The notes: generated from the sequence alone by a model not told the origin. 35,467 bases of DNA from Flavobacterium undicola (GCF_009909155.2 NZ_JAAAPM020000033.1:1-35467), one strand, 5' to 3'; counted from the stretch's first letter, positions 8,340-17,394 are shown. Numbers and translations: made by a program.

Positions 8340-11300
8340 TTAGAAAGTCACTTTTAAACCAAATAAAACAGAACGTGTTTTTGGATAAAAGTTATTTGAA
8401 TCTACGCCTGGAGCAGTTCCTCCTTGTTCTACCTCTGGATCAATTCCACTATATTTGGTAATTACAAATAGATTATTTACAGTACTATAAATACGTAAGT
8501 TTTTAATGTATTTATGAATGCTTGGGAAATTATATCCTAATGTAGCATTGTCTAAACGAATGTAACTTCCGTCTTCGATGAATCGAGTTGAATATTTATA
8601 AGCATTCAAATCGCTAGGAGATTCATTAGCTGCATCAACTAAAATATTAGTAGTCATAGCTGTAGAAGGTCTAAACAAATCGGCACGAGTAGCATTGAAA
8701 ATTTTATTACCAAATACTCCACGAATAAAAATGTTTAAATCGAAGTTTTTGTATTTAAAATCATTTGACCATCCCAATAATACTTTTGGTTGTGCATTAC
8801 CAGCATAGTGATAATCAGTACCAATTTGTGGGTTAGTTGTTAAACTTCCATTTTTAGCAACATATTGAGAAACTCCACTTGAATTTTTTCCTGCATATTC
8901 AAGGGTAAAGAATTGTCCTAATGGTCTTCCTTCTTTGAAAATTTGTAATGAACTTCCTGTTTGCCCTGCTCCTTCTGGTTGAACTCTTCTAATTGAGTCT
9001 CCTCCAATAAAGAATGGATTTGTCAATTTGGTAATCAAGTTTTTATTATGAGACGCGTTCATTCCAGTTGACCAAGTAAAATTTTTAGTTTTTACCGGAG
9101 TTGCATTTAAACTCAACTCAATCCCTTTGTTTGACATACTTCCGCCATTAGCAACAATATTACCAACTGGTACAAGAACCGGATTAACACTATAATTAAA
9201 AATCATCCCTGTAGTTCTCTTATCATAAACATCAATCGATCCTGATAATTTCCCTCTTAAAACTGTAAAGTCAAGACCTAAGTTAGCTGTAGATGTTTTT
9301 TCCCATTGCAAATCAGGGTTAGCTGCTTGGTTTGGACCATAAGCACCAACTTGTTGTCCATTATAATAATAAGTTCCTAAACTTCCTGAAATAAACTGAG
9401 CTGTATAAGCATTAAATCCTGATGAATTTCCTGTTACACCATAACTTGCACGTAATTTCAAATCATCAAAAATACGTTGATTTGCCATGAAGTTTTCTTT
9501 GTCCATTCTCCAAGCACCTCCTACTGAAGGGAAATAACCCCATCTGTTATTAGCACCAAATACTGAACCTCCATCTCTTCTGATAGATCCTTGTAAAAGG
9601 TATTTGTCATTATAATTGTAATTCAAACGAGCAAAATCAGAAATCAAACGTGTTTTTTGATAAGCTGTACTACTTCCAAAATCTACTCTATATCCCGAAA
9701 CAGAAGAATAATTACTTAAAGCTAAGTTGTTATAACTTACATTATCCACTGGAAAGTTAGTAGTTGTTGCTTGGAATCCATCGCCTAAGATATCTTCTTG
9801 CCAAGAATATCCAACCACAGCATTAATTTTATGATTACCAAAAGTTTTGTCCCAAGTCAAGAAACTTTCGACAATATTATTTGTATTAGTATAAGTATTT
9901 CTTAAAGCTGAACCATTTACACCAAAGTTGATTAAAGAGTGTACAGCTGGTGGTTCTGGATTGTTATAAAAGTTAGCACTATTGTATTGTTGGTAGTAGC
10001 TATCATAAAATTCTCCATGAAAAGTTGTTGTTTTTTGATGCGCTATATTCAAGTTGTATTTTAAACCAAAAGGCAACTTAATTTCTGTTGTAAAATTTCC
10101 AACTAAATTACTTGTCTTAGTATCATCATCACCATGATCGATTAAAGCTACCGGGTTAAAATATCCAGTACTAATGAAGTTTTCAAAGAAAGTACCATCA
10201 GCATTTCTAACTGGCGATACCGGCAAGTGGTTTACTGCTTGCAAAAGAACAGTATTACGTTGAGCTACATTCTTAGCAGTAGTATTCGAATTAGACACAT
10301 TCAATCCAAACTTTACTTTATCATCAAAAGCAAATTGTTCTACCGAAAGACGAGCAATAATACGCGAAAAATCACTACTTAATATAACACCTTCTCTATT
10401 AAGCGAAGTCAAACTAGCAGTATAATTTCCGTGTTCACCACCACCACTTATAGATAAATTATGACTTGTAGAAAGTGCTCCAGATCTAAGAATGGCTTTT
10501 TGCCAATTTGTATCAGCTCCTTTATCATTCTCAGGAGTAAAAGAAAGATTGTTTTTAGTAACAAATTCTCTCAATTGTGTAGCATTCATCATATCTAGTT
10601 GATTAGATATTTTTTCAAATCCTACATAAGTACTATAAGAAATTTGTGTTTTTTCTTTACTACCTCTTTTAGTAGTTACCATGATTACACCATTAGCAGC
10701 ACGGTTACCATAGATTGCAGTAGCTGCAGCATCTTTAAGTACATCAATACTAGCAATATCATCAGGTGAAACTAATGCAATATCAACTCCAGGAACTCCA
10801 TCTACTACATAAAATGGTCCTTGTGAACTATTTAATGTAGAAGCTCCACGCAATACTACCGAAGCTTTACGGTTAGGGTCACCACTTGCAGAAATATTCA
10901 ATCCTGAAGATTTCCCTTGTAACAACTGCCCCACATCACTTATAGCTCCTCTATTTAATTCATCAGCTTTTATTGATGTAACCGCAGTAGTTAAGTTTTT
11001 ACGTGAACTTTTACCGTACCCTACTACAACTACTTGCTCTAAAGCATTAGCTCCTGAAACCAATTTAATTATCAAATTAGATTTTGAGCCATTTAATTTC
11101 ATACTCTGATCAGCATAACCTACATAAGAAACTGCTAAAACAGCATTAGGTTTTGAAACATCAAGTCTGAATTTCCCGTCTAAATCTGTCACAACTCCAT
11201 TTTTCGTTCCGCTTTCCAAAACATTTGCACCAGGCAAAGGCATATTTTGATCATCTACTACCTTACCAGAAACTTGCGTTTTTTGCGCCCACGAATTAAT

Positions 11301-11354
11301 TGAAAACGCTATTAAGAAAAACAACGTCAATAATTTGAATTTGGTTTTTTTCAT
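8340..11354 (-). CDS. SusC/RagA-family TonB-dependent outer-membrane transporter (SusC2)
   Basis: This 1004-residue TonB-dependent transporter has a signal peptide (1-23), a carboxypeptidase-regulatory-like domain (about 26-105, PLPGANVLESGTKNG), the signature EQVVVVGYG, a plug with VDGVPGVDIALVSPDDI and VLKDAAATAIYG, and a barrel ending in GLKVTF. It forms an operon with susD2 and is divergent from MIOX across a 623-bp intergenic region. The first 30 residues are identical to SusC1, then similarity falls to ordinary family level. The promoter at 11386-11437 has the same geometry as those of susC1 and MIOX, which suggests joint induction. Because it sits face to face with the inositol operon, it may import an inositol-containing compound, but this is inferred from context alone. 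Confidence 0.95.
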   Translation of the reverse strand: MKKTKFKLLTLFFLIAFSINSWAQKTQVSGKVVDDQNMPLPGANVLESGTKNGVVTDLDGKFRLDVSKPNAVLAVSYVGYADQSMKLNGSKSNLIIKLVSGANALEQVVVVGYGKSSRKNLTTAVTSIKADELNRGAISDVGQLLQGKSSGLNISASGDPNRKASVVLRGASTLNSSQGPFYVVDGVPGVDIALVSPDDIASIDVLKDAAATAIYGNRAANGVIMVTTKRGSKEKTQISYSTYVGFEKISNQLDMMNATQLREFVTKNNLSFTPENDKGADTNWQKAILRSGALSTSHNLSISGGGEHGNYTASLTSLNREGVILSSDFSRIIARLSVEQFAFDDKVKFGLNVSNSNTTAKNVAQRNTVLLQAVNHLPVSPVRNADGTFFENFISTGYFNPVALIDHGDDDTKTSNLVGNFTTEIKLPFGLKYNLNIAHQKTTTFHGEFYDSYYQQYNSANFYNNPEPPAVHSLINFGVNGSALRNTYTNTNNIVESFLTWDKTFGNHKINAVVGYSWQEDILGDGFQATTTNFPVDNVSYNNLALSNYSSVSGYRVDFGSSTAYQKTRLISDFARLNYNYNDKYLLQGSIRRDGGSVFGANNRWGYFPSVGGAWRMDKENFMANQRIFDDLKLRASYGVTGNSSGFNAYTAQFISGSLGTYYYNGQQVGAYGPNQAANPDLQWEKTSTANLGLDFTVLRGKLSGSIDVYDKRTTGMIFNYSVNPVLVPVGNIVANGGSMSNKGIELSLNATPVKTKNFTWSTGMNASHNKNLITKLTNPFFIGGDSIRRVQPEGAGQTGSSLQIFKEGRPLGQFFTLEYAGKNSSGVSQYVAKNGSLTTNPQIGTDYHYAGNAQPKVLLGWSNDFKYKNFDLNIFIRGVFGNKIFNATRADLFRPSTAMTTNILVDAANESPSDLNAYKYSTRFIEDGSYIRLDNATLGYNFPSIHKYIKNLRIYSTVNNLFVITKYSGIDPEVEQGGTAPGVDSNNFYPKTRSVLFGLKVTF

Positions 11355-11385
11355 TTTTAATTAGTATTAGTTAATAATGTTATAG

Positions 11386-11437
11386 TAAAATTAACAGTTA
11401 AGTACGGCTTGGGAATGGATAAATTCGTCAAAAACAT
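11386..11437 (-). promoter_or_regulatory. susC2 promoter with 24-bp conserved element
   Basis: The element at 11414-11437 is identical on the minus strand to the one in front of susC1. It is followed by CCC, 17 bases and the -7 box TAATTTTA at 11386-11393. A perfect 11-bp palindrome, TTAACAGTTAA with a free centre, overlaps the -7 box at 11391-11401 and could be an operator. The leader is about 25 bases. Confidence 0.65.
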
Positions 11438-11846
11438 ATAGAATTCAATCAAACACCCGTAAAAAAAGTAGTTAAAAAATACATTTATTATTTTTTATTA
11501 GTTATTTTTTTGAATTTTCATCAACACCAACCCCTGATCAACAAGCCTTTAGCAATTTAAACCCTGATATATCACGAACAAACATTTAAGTTAATTTGAA
11601 AATCCTTTTTTAACATTCAAAAAAAACAATAATTCTTAATTTTAAGCTAAAATTCGTTTTCAAAAGTTACTCCCTTACCTCCTTTCAACAAAAATCAACT
11701 CTTTATTACTTCTTATTACTTCATTTTTAGAAATTAAAGCCACAAATAAAAAATAGTGACTTAGAGAACATTCTAAAAAAACACAGATTTAAATACATAT
11801 ACTATAATTTATTCAATAAAAAAATAACACTATGAAAAATCCATCC

Positions 11847-11898
11847 ATGTTTTTGGAGCATTTATCCATTTTGAAAAAATAGTATGTTCGTAATTTTG
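11847..11898 (+). promoter_or_regulatory. Inositol operon promoter with 24-bp conserved element
   Basis: The 24-bp element at 11847-11870 overlaps a -33 TTTG (11870-11873), followed after 17 bases by TAATTTTG at 11891-11898, a full match to TAnnTTTG. The palindrome AATTGACAATT at 11900-11910 lies at the expected transcription start. The leader to the MIOX ATG would be about 70 bases. Confidence 0.7.
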
Positions 11899-11977
11899 AA
11901 ATTGACAATTAGTACAACAACTGTAGCTTTTTAAAAAATTCAAATTATTCATTAAAACATAATAAAACACAACTCAC

Positions 11978-12859
11978 ATGGAAAACGCTAACAACTCAGA
12001 CAAATTCAATAATCCGATGCATCAAATTGATGATTGGGAAGAAAATATAATCGAACGCTATCCTGATCCTGCTGCCGAAACAAAAGAAAAAGAAGAATTC
12101 CGTAATTATGTGGATTCAGAAAGAGTAGAAACAGTAAGAGAGTTTTACCGAATAAACCACACCTATCAAACCTATGATTTTGTATGCGAGAAGGAAAAAG
12201 AGTTCTTAAAATTTGACAGAAAAGAAATGTCTCTTTGGGAAGCTGTAGATTTCCTGAATACTTTAGTTGATGATAGCGACCCGGATATTGATTTAGACCA
12301 ATTCCAACACCTACTTCAAACCTCAGAAGCCATTCGTGCCGACGGTCACCCCGATTGGTTTGTACTTACAGGATTCTTGCACGATATTGGAAAAGTATTA
12401 TGCCTGTTTGGAGAACCACAATGGGCTGTTGTAGGAGATACTTTCCCAGTAGGCTGTCAATTTTCAAATAAAATTGTTTATCCAGAGTTTTTTGCTGCAA
12501 ATCCAGATAGTACTAATGAAAAATACAACACTAAATACGGTGTTTATTCCCCTAATTGCGGATTAGACAATGTGAAAATGAGTTGGGGACATGACGAATA
12601 TTTATACCAAATCATGAAAGACTATTTACCTGAACCAGCTTTATACATGATTCGTTACCACTCTTTTTATTCTCAACACAGAGAAAATGCATATACGCAT
12701 TTAATGACCGAAAAAGATATTGAAATGTTCGAATGGGTAAAAAAATTCAATCCTTACGATTTATACACTAAAGCACCTGTTAAACCGGACTCAAAAGCCT
12801 TAAGACCTTATTATGAAGAGTTAGTGGCTAAATATCTACCAGCTAAATTAAAATTCTAA
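11978..12859 (+). CDS. MIOX: myo-Inositol oxygenase
   Basis: This 293-residue di-iron enzyme of the HD-domain fold cleaves myo-inositol with oxygen to D-glucuronate in the cytoplasm. The ligands of the mouse enzyme can be placed: His111, His135-Asp136 (in TGFLHDIGKVL), His205 (SWGHDEY), His228 (MIRYHSFYSQH) and Asp261 (NPYDLYTK). The segment GEPQWAVVGDTFPVGC is almost invariant in the family. Length matches the animal and plant enzymes. It is the first gene of an apparent operon with the symporter 32 bases downstream. The natural continuation is uronate breakdown, and a broken UxuB-like gene lies beyond the operon; no UxaC or UxuA is in the window. A truncated second copy lies at 5443. Confidence 0.95.
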   Translation: MENANNSDKFNNPMHQIDDWEENIIERYPDPAAETKEKEEFRNYVDSERVETVREFYRINHTYQTYDFVCEKEKEFLKFDRKEMSLWEAVDFLNTLVDDSDPDIDLDQFQHLLQTSEAIRADGHPDWFVLTGFLHDIGKVLCLFGEPQWAVVGDTFPVGCQFSNKIVYPEFFAANPDSTNEKYNTKYGVYSPNCGLDNVKMSWGHDEYLYQIMKDYLPEPALYMIRYHSFYSQHRENAYTHLMTEKDIEMFEWVKKFNPYDLYTKAPVKPDSKALRPYYEELVAKYLPAKLKF

Positions 12860-12891
12860 AACAAGATTGCATAACTTAATAACCATTTAAA

Positions 12892-14472
12892 ATGTTATAC
12901 TCTTATTTAGGCTTTTTTGGATTCACACTCTTAGTGCTTTTTTATACCAGTTATAAGCTCCGAAAAGATAAGCTTGACACTTCAAATGGTTATTTTTTAG
13001 CTGGAAAAAGTTTAACTGCACCTGTTATTGCGGGTTCAATGCTTCTTACTAATATTTCTACCGAGCATTTAATAGGAATGAATGGTAGTTCATATAAAAA
13101 TGGAATTATCGTTATTGCCTGGGAAGTTACCTCGGCAATAGCCTTAGTTATAGCGGCAATTTATATTATTCCGCGTTTTATGAAAATGAAACTCACCACA
13201 ATTCCAGAATTTCTGGAAAAACGGTTTGATTCCAGCATTCGTTCTATAGTTGCTTTTTTATTGATGATTTCATTTGTTGTGACTTTATTACCAATAGTTT
13301 TGTATTCTGGAGCTATCAATATCGAAAGCATTTTTGATTTCTCGACTGCATTCTCCATTTCTAAAGAACAATCCTTAGTTTACAGTGTTCTGGCTATTGG
13401 TGTCATTGGTTCAGTCTACACTATATTTGGAGGATTAAAAGCAGTTACTTACTCTGACTCCCTTAATGGATTTGGATTAATGCTTGGAGGTCTATTAGTC
13501 CCCGCCATTGCGCTGTATCAAATTGGGAAAGGAAATATTTTTGACGGCGTAAGTACCATTTACCATTTTGCACCAAAAAAGTTTGACATCATCGGAAGCG
13601 AAGATTCAGTTCTACCCTTCTCTACTCTTTTTACAGGGCTGATGATCAACCAAATTTATTTCTGGGGAATGAATCAAACCATTATCCAAAGAGCTTTTGG
13701 TGCCAAAAATTTAGTGGAAGCCCAAAAAGGATTAATTATTACTGGTGTTTTGAAATTGTTAATGCCTTTAATTATTGTACTTCCAGGATTAATTGGTTTT
13801 TACTATTTCCAAGAGCAGCATTATGACAAACCTGATTTAATTTATCCACTATTAGTAAAAAAAATACTTCCCTCCTATCTTTATGGTTTTTTTGCCGCAG
13901 TGATATTAGGAGCTGTATTAAGTACTTTTAATAGCGTACTAAATTCAGCAAGTACCATCTTTTGTATAGACATTTACAAAAAGACTTTTAATAAAAATGC
14001 AACCGATGAAAAACTAGCCTATTATGGTAAAATATCCTCTGTAATCTTAGCTGTTTTATCCATATCTGTTGCACCATTAATGGCTTATGCTCCTTCAGGA
14101 TTGTATTTCCTTTTACAAGAATTAAACGGAATCTTTTTTATCCCCATTTCCTCTATTTTAGTTGCAGGATTATTTTTCAAACAAATTAATGCTGCAGGTG
14201 CAAAAGCGGGCTTATTCTTCGGTTTTGTTTTTTACATCTTAACCTCATTTGTATTTCAAATTAACATTCATTTTGTTCATTTATGGGGAATCGAATTTGT
14301 ATTAAACTTCATTATTATGTTAGCCGTTTCCAAATTATACACCGCTTCGAAATCAAACACGCAATACGAAGAAGAACAATCAAAAAACTATGAAAAATCT
14401 TGGTCAGGAATGAATCTTGCGGGAAGTATTTTAGTTTGCTTGACCGTATTAATTTATATCATACTATCTTAG
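12892..14472 (+). CDS. Sodium:solute symporter (SSS family), probable inositol or uronate importer
   Basis: This 526-residue inner-membrane protein is made up largely of hydrophobic segments (about 13-14 helices). It has hallmarks of the SSS/SLC5 family: an opening helix followed by SNGYFLAGKSL, the segment LLTNISTEHLIGMNG in helix 1-2, TIPEFLEKRF, and NQTIIQRAFGAKNLVEAQKG near residue 265. These proteins couple sodium entry to uptake of sugars, polyols or acids. It is placed between MIOX and the NagB fusion with gaps of 32 and 43 bases. This suggests it carries myo-inositol or a related compound freed in the periplasm, but substrate cannot be read from sequence in this family. Confidence 0.9.
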   Translation: MLYSYLGFFGFTLLVLFYTSYKLRKDKLDTSNGYFLAGKSLTAPVIAGSMLLTNISTEHLIGMNGSSYKNGIIVIAWEVTSAIALVIAAIYIIPRFMKMKLTTIPEFLEKRFDSSIRSIVAFLLMISFVVTLLPIVLYSGAINIESIFDFSTAFSISKEQSLVYSVLAIGVIGSVYTIFGGLKAVTYSDSLNGFGLMLGGLLVPAIALYQIGKGNIFDGVSTIYHFAPKKFDIIGSEDSVLPFSTLFTGLMINQIYFWGMNQTIIQRAFGAKNLVEAQKGLIITGVLKLLMPLIIVLPGLIGFYYFQEQHYDKPDLIYPLLVKKILPSYLYGFFAAVILGAVLSTFNSVLNSASTIFCIDIYKKTFNKNATDEKLAYYGKISSVILAVLSISVAPLMAYAPSGLYFLLQELNGIFFIPISSILVAGLFFKQINAAGAKAGLFFGFVFYILTSFVFQINIHFVHLWGIEFVLNFIIMLAVSKLYTASKSNTQYEEEQSKNYEKSWSGMNLAGSILVCLTVLIYIILS

Positions 14473-14515
14473 TAAAAGCTTTATTTAATTTTCAAAACAA
14501 GAAAAAAACAACACA

Positions 14516-16444
14516 ATGATAAAAAGCAATATCGACAAAGCTACCGGATTTGAAAAAAGATTCGAAAACATCAACACGGTGGTTTTCGAAAATTCAAAAA
14601 CAGCTTCTATAGCCGTTGCACAAGAAATTGCGGCATTGATTAGAACAAAACAGGAATCCCAGGAAAATTGTACTCTAGGATTAGCAACTGGATCTTCACC
14701 AAAAGGTTTGTATGCCGAACTGGTAAGAATGCACAAAGAAGAAGGACTTAGTTTCAAAAATGTTATTACTTTCAATCTGGATGAATATTATCCAATGGAA
14801 CCCGATTCTATAAATAGCTACGTGCGATTTATGAAAGAATTACTATTGGATCAGGTAGATATTTTACCTGAGAACTATAATATTCCTGATGGAACTTTAT
14901 CCAAAGAAGAAATTCAAGAATATTGCGCCAATTATGAAGAAAAAATAGAAGCTCTAGGCGGAATCGATTTACAAATTCTGGGAATTGGAGGTAATGGACA
15001 TATTGGTTTCAATGAATCAGGTTCGTTACAAAATTCAAAAACTCGATTGGTCGCTTTAGATCATATCACCAGAGTTGCAGCAAGCAAAGATTTTTCGGGT
15101 TTGACCAATACTCCCAGAACTGCTATTACACTCGGAATAAAAAAAATAATGGAAGCCAAACAAGTTATTCTAATGGCTTGGGGCGAAGGAAAATCAAACA
15201 TTGTTAAAGCTTCAGCTGAAGGCACTGTAACTAATCAGGTTCCGGCTTCTTTTCTACAAGAACACAACAATGCTATTTTTGTTTTAGACCAAGAAGCTGG
15301 TTCTAAACTAACCCGAATCAATACACCTTGGTTGGTTGAAAAAATTGCGTGGACTGATAAATTGACTCGAAAAGCTGTTCTAAGAATGGCACTCGACTTA
15401 AAAAAACCAATTCTTAGACTGACTGATGCTGATTATATCGAAAACGGAATGAGCGATTTACTGGCCGATTTAGGACCTGCTTACAACATCAACATCAGTA
15501 TATTTGACAAATTACAACATACTATCACAGGCTGGCCTGGAGGAAAACCCAATGCCGATGATAGCAATAGACCTGAACGTGCTGAACCAGCCAGAAAAAG
15601 AGTGCTTATTTTTAGTCCACATCCGGATGATGACATCATCAGTATGGGAGGCACTTTTATGAGATTGCAAGAACAAGGTCATGAAGTTCATGTGGCTTAT
15701 CAAACCTCTGGAAATATTGCTGTAGCCGATAGCGAAGCCGAAAGATTTGCTCGATTTGTATGCGATTACAACGAAAAATTTGAAATCAATAGTCCCGAAG
15801 CCGATTCGATTTACAATAAAGCACATGAATTTTTAAACAATAAAAAAACGAGCCAAAAAGATATTCCCGAAGTAAGACATCTAAAAGGGCTTATTCGTAA
15901 AGGAGAAGCACGCGCAACCAGCCATTTTGTAGGTCTAACTGACGATCAAATTCATTTTATGGATCTTCCATTTTATGAAACAGGAACCATTGAAAAAAAG
16001 CCTTTAGGAACAGCTGATATCCAATTGACGATGGATCTTATCGAAAAAATAAAACCACACCAAATATTTGCTGCAGGCGATTTAGCCGATCCTCACGGAA
16101 CGCATAAAGTTTGCTTAGACGCTATTTTGGAGGCTGTAAAAAATCTTAAAACAAAAGACTTCATGAATGATTGTTGGCTGTGGCTTTACCGCGGCGCATG
16201 GCAAGAATGGGGAATTGACGAAATAGAAATGGCAATACCCATGAGTCCAGACCAAGTATTAGCAAAAAGACATGGAATTTTTAAACACCAATCACAAAAA
16301 GATGGTGTCGTTTTTCAAGGCACTGATGCACGAGAATTTTGGCAAAGAGCCGAAGATAGAAATAAAGAAACCGCCGAATTATATGACCAACTGGGTTTAT
16401 CTAATTACGCCGCAATGGAAGCCTTTGTAAGGTGGAAATTCTAA
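14516..16444 (+). CDS. nagB: Glucosamine-6-phosphate deaminase fused to a PIG-L/LmbE-type deacetylase domain
   Basis: This 642-residue two-domain protein has a NagB domain (about 20-290) that would convert glucosamine 6-phosphate to fructose 6-phosphate and ammonia. It shows LATGSSP (56-62), NLDEYY with Asp89, and GIGGNGHIGFNE (157-168, His163). The second domain (about 358-600) starts with KRVLIFSPHPDDD (HPDDD about 369-373), the zinc motif of PIG-L/LmbE deacetylases, a family that includes enzymes acting on GlcNAc-inositol compounds. This fusion is known in Bacteroidota, where the second domain's substrate is not settled to my knowledge. It is the last gene of the MIOX operon, and the terminator follows 28 bases after the stop. 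Possibly it handles glucosamine released together with inositol. Confidence 0.92.
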   Translation: MIKSNIDKATGFEKRFENINTVVFENSKTASIAVAQEIAALIRTKQESQENCTLGLATGSSPKGLYAELVRMHKEEGLSFKNVITFNLDEYYPMEPDSINSYVRFMKELLLDQVDILPENYNIPDGTLSKEEIQEYCANYEEKIEALGGIDLQILGIGGNGHIGFNESGSLQNSKTRLVALDHITRVAASKDFSGLTNTPRTAITLGIKKIMEAKQVILMAWGEGKSNIVKASAEGTVTNQVPASFLQEHNNAIFVLDQEAGSKLTRINTPWLVEKIAWTDKLTRKAVLRMALDLKKPILRLTDADYIENGMSDLLADLGPAYNINISIFDKLQHTITGWPGGKPNADDSNRPERAEPARKRVLIFSPHPDDDIISMGGTFMRLQEQGHEVHVAYQTSGNIAVADSEAERFARFVCDYNEKFEINSPEADSIYNKAHEFLNNKKTSQKDIPEVRHLKGLIRKGEARATSHFVGLTDDQIHFMDLPFYETGTIEKKPLGTADIQLTMDLIEKIKPHQIFAAGDLADPHGTHKVCLDAILEAVKNLKTKDFMNDCWLWLYRGAWQEWGIDEIEMAIPMSPDQVLAKRHGIFKHQSQKDGVVFQGTDAREFWQRAEDRNKETAELYDQLGLSNYAAMEAFVRWKF

Positions 16445-16472
16445 AATAAACCCTATTACTTTTTTTTTTAAG

Positions 16473-16507
16473 AAAGCTGTGTGAATTATATAATTCGCAC
16501 AGCTTTT
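16473..16507 (+). terminator. Terminator of the inositol operon
   Basis: A 16-bp stem (16473-16488 with 16491-16506, one G-T pair) with a 2-base loop ends in TTTT on the plus strand. A T-run lies just upstream as well, so it could also act in reverse. Confidence 0.75.
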
Positions 16508-16536
16508 AAAATAAATAACAATATCAAAATTAAAAA

Positions 16537-17347
16537 ATGAATCTATTTAATATCAAAAACAAGGTTGCCGTTATCACAGGAGGAACAGGAGTACTCGGAA
16601 GTTCAATTGCTAAACATTTAGCAGCTTCAGGAGCAAAATTGTCATCTTAGGAAGAAATCAGGAGACAATAGATAAAAGCGTTACAACACTTAAAGAAAGT
16701 GGTTATGACGCACTAGGAATTGAGGCAAATATTCTTGACAAAAAATCATTAGAAGAAGCCCGGGAAAAAATTATAGAACATTATGGCAGAACAGATATTT
16801 TATTGAATGCAGCAGGTGGAAACATGCCCGAAGCTACAATAAACGAAAACCAAACAATTTTTGATTTATCAATGGATGCTTTTCAAACGGTAACCGATTT
16901 AAACTTAAACGGTACTGTAATTCCTTCGATAGTTTTTGGCGAACTTATGGCCAAACAAAAAGAAGGAGTCATTATTAATTTCTCTTCAATGACCGTGGAA
17001 AGAGCCGTAACTCGTGTGGTAGGCTATTCCGCTTCTAAAGCGGCCATGTAAAATTTCACTCGATGGATGGCAGTAGAAATGGCTACAAAATTCAGCAGTA
17101 AAATTCGTGTAAACGCTATTGCACCAATTTTTTTATTGGAAATCAAAACCGAAAATTATTAACGAATGAAGATGGTACTTATACCCAAAGAGGAAATAGC
17201 ATCATTAATAATCCCCCTATGAAAAGATTTGGAGAAGCAGATGAATTAGCTGGCACTATTCACTTTCTATGTAGTGATGCCGCTCAATTTATAACTGGAA
17301 TAGTGCTACCTGTAGATGGTGGTTTTAGTGCTTTTAGTGGTGTCTAA
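16537..17347 (+). pseudogene. Broken SDR-family oxidoreductase, UxuB (D-mannonate oxidoreductase)-like
   Basis: When frames are joined, this reads as a complete 270-residue short-chain dehydrogenase. It has a Rossmann motif (ITGGTGVLGSSIA), NAAGG, the catalytic region (SSMT, then GYSASKAA), and the C-terminus LPVDGGFSAFSGV. Three lesions are visible: one A lost in the run at 16635-16638, a TAA at 17049-17051 within AAM-stop-NFTRWM, and one base lost near 17126-17133 in GCACCAATTTTTT. Length is 811, and restoring two bases gives exactly 271 codons. The closest family I can name is the SDR-type fructuronate/mannonate oxidoreductase of Bacteroidota, which would act two steps after MIOX. The rest of the sequence is well conserved, so the loss looks recent. 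Confidence 0.88.
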
Positions 17348-17362
17348 ACTAAATAGTAATAA

Positions 17363-17394
17363 AAAAACCTGTAAATTTTTATCTACAGGTTTTT
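17363..17394. terminator. Bidirectional terminator between SDR pseudogene and LRR gene
   Basis: A perfect 11-bp stem (AAAAACCTGTA with TACAGGTTTTT) with a 10-base loop has A and T runs on either side. It suits both the plus-strand SDR pseudogene and the minus-strand leucine-rich-repeat gene that converge here. Confidence 0.8.

Larger units (their letters stand above)
11269..12229. repeat. Duplicated block, copy B (susC2 5' end, intergenic, MIOX 5' end)
   Basis: This is the apparently intact version of the block also found at 4783-5681. It covers about 29 codons of susC2, the whole divergent intergenic region and about 84 codons of MIOX. The gene-free stretch 11355-11977 contains the two facing promoters and AT-rich sequence; I see no other gene or RNA in it. 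Confidence 0.9.
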
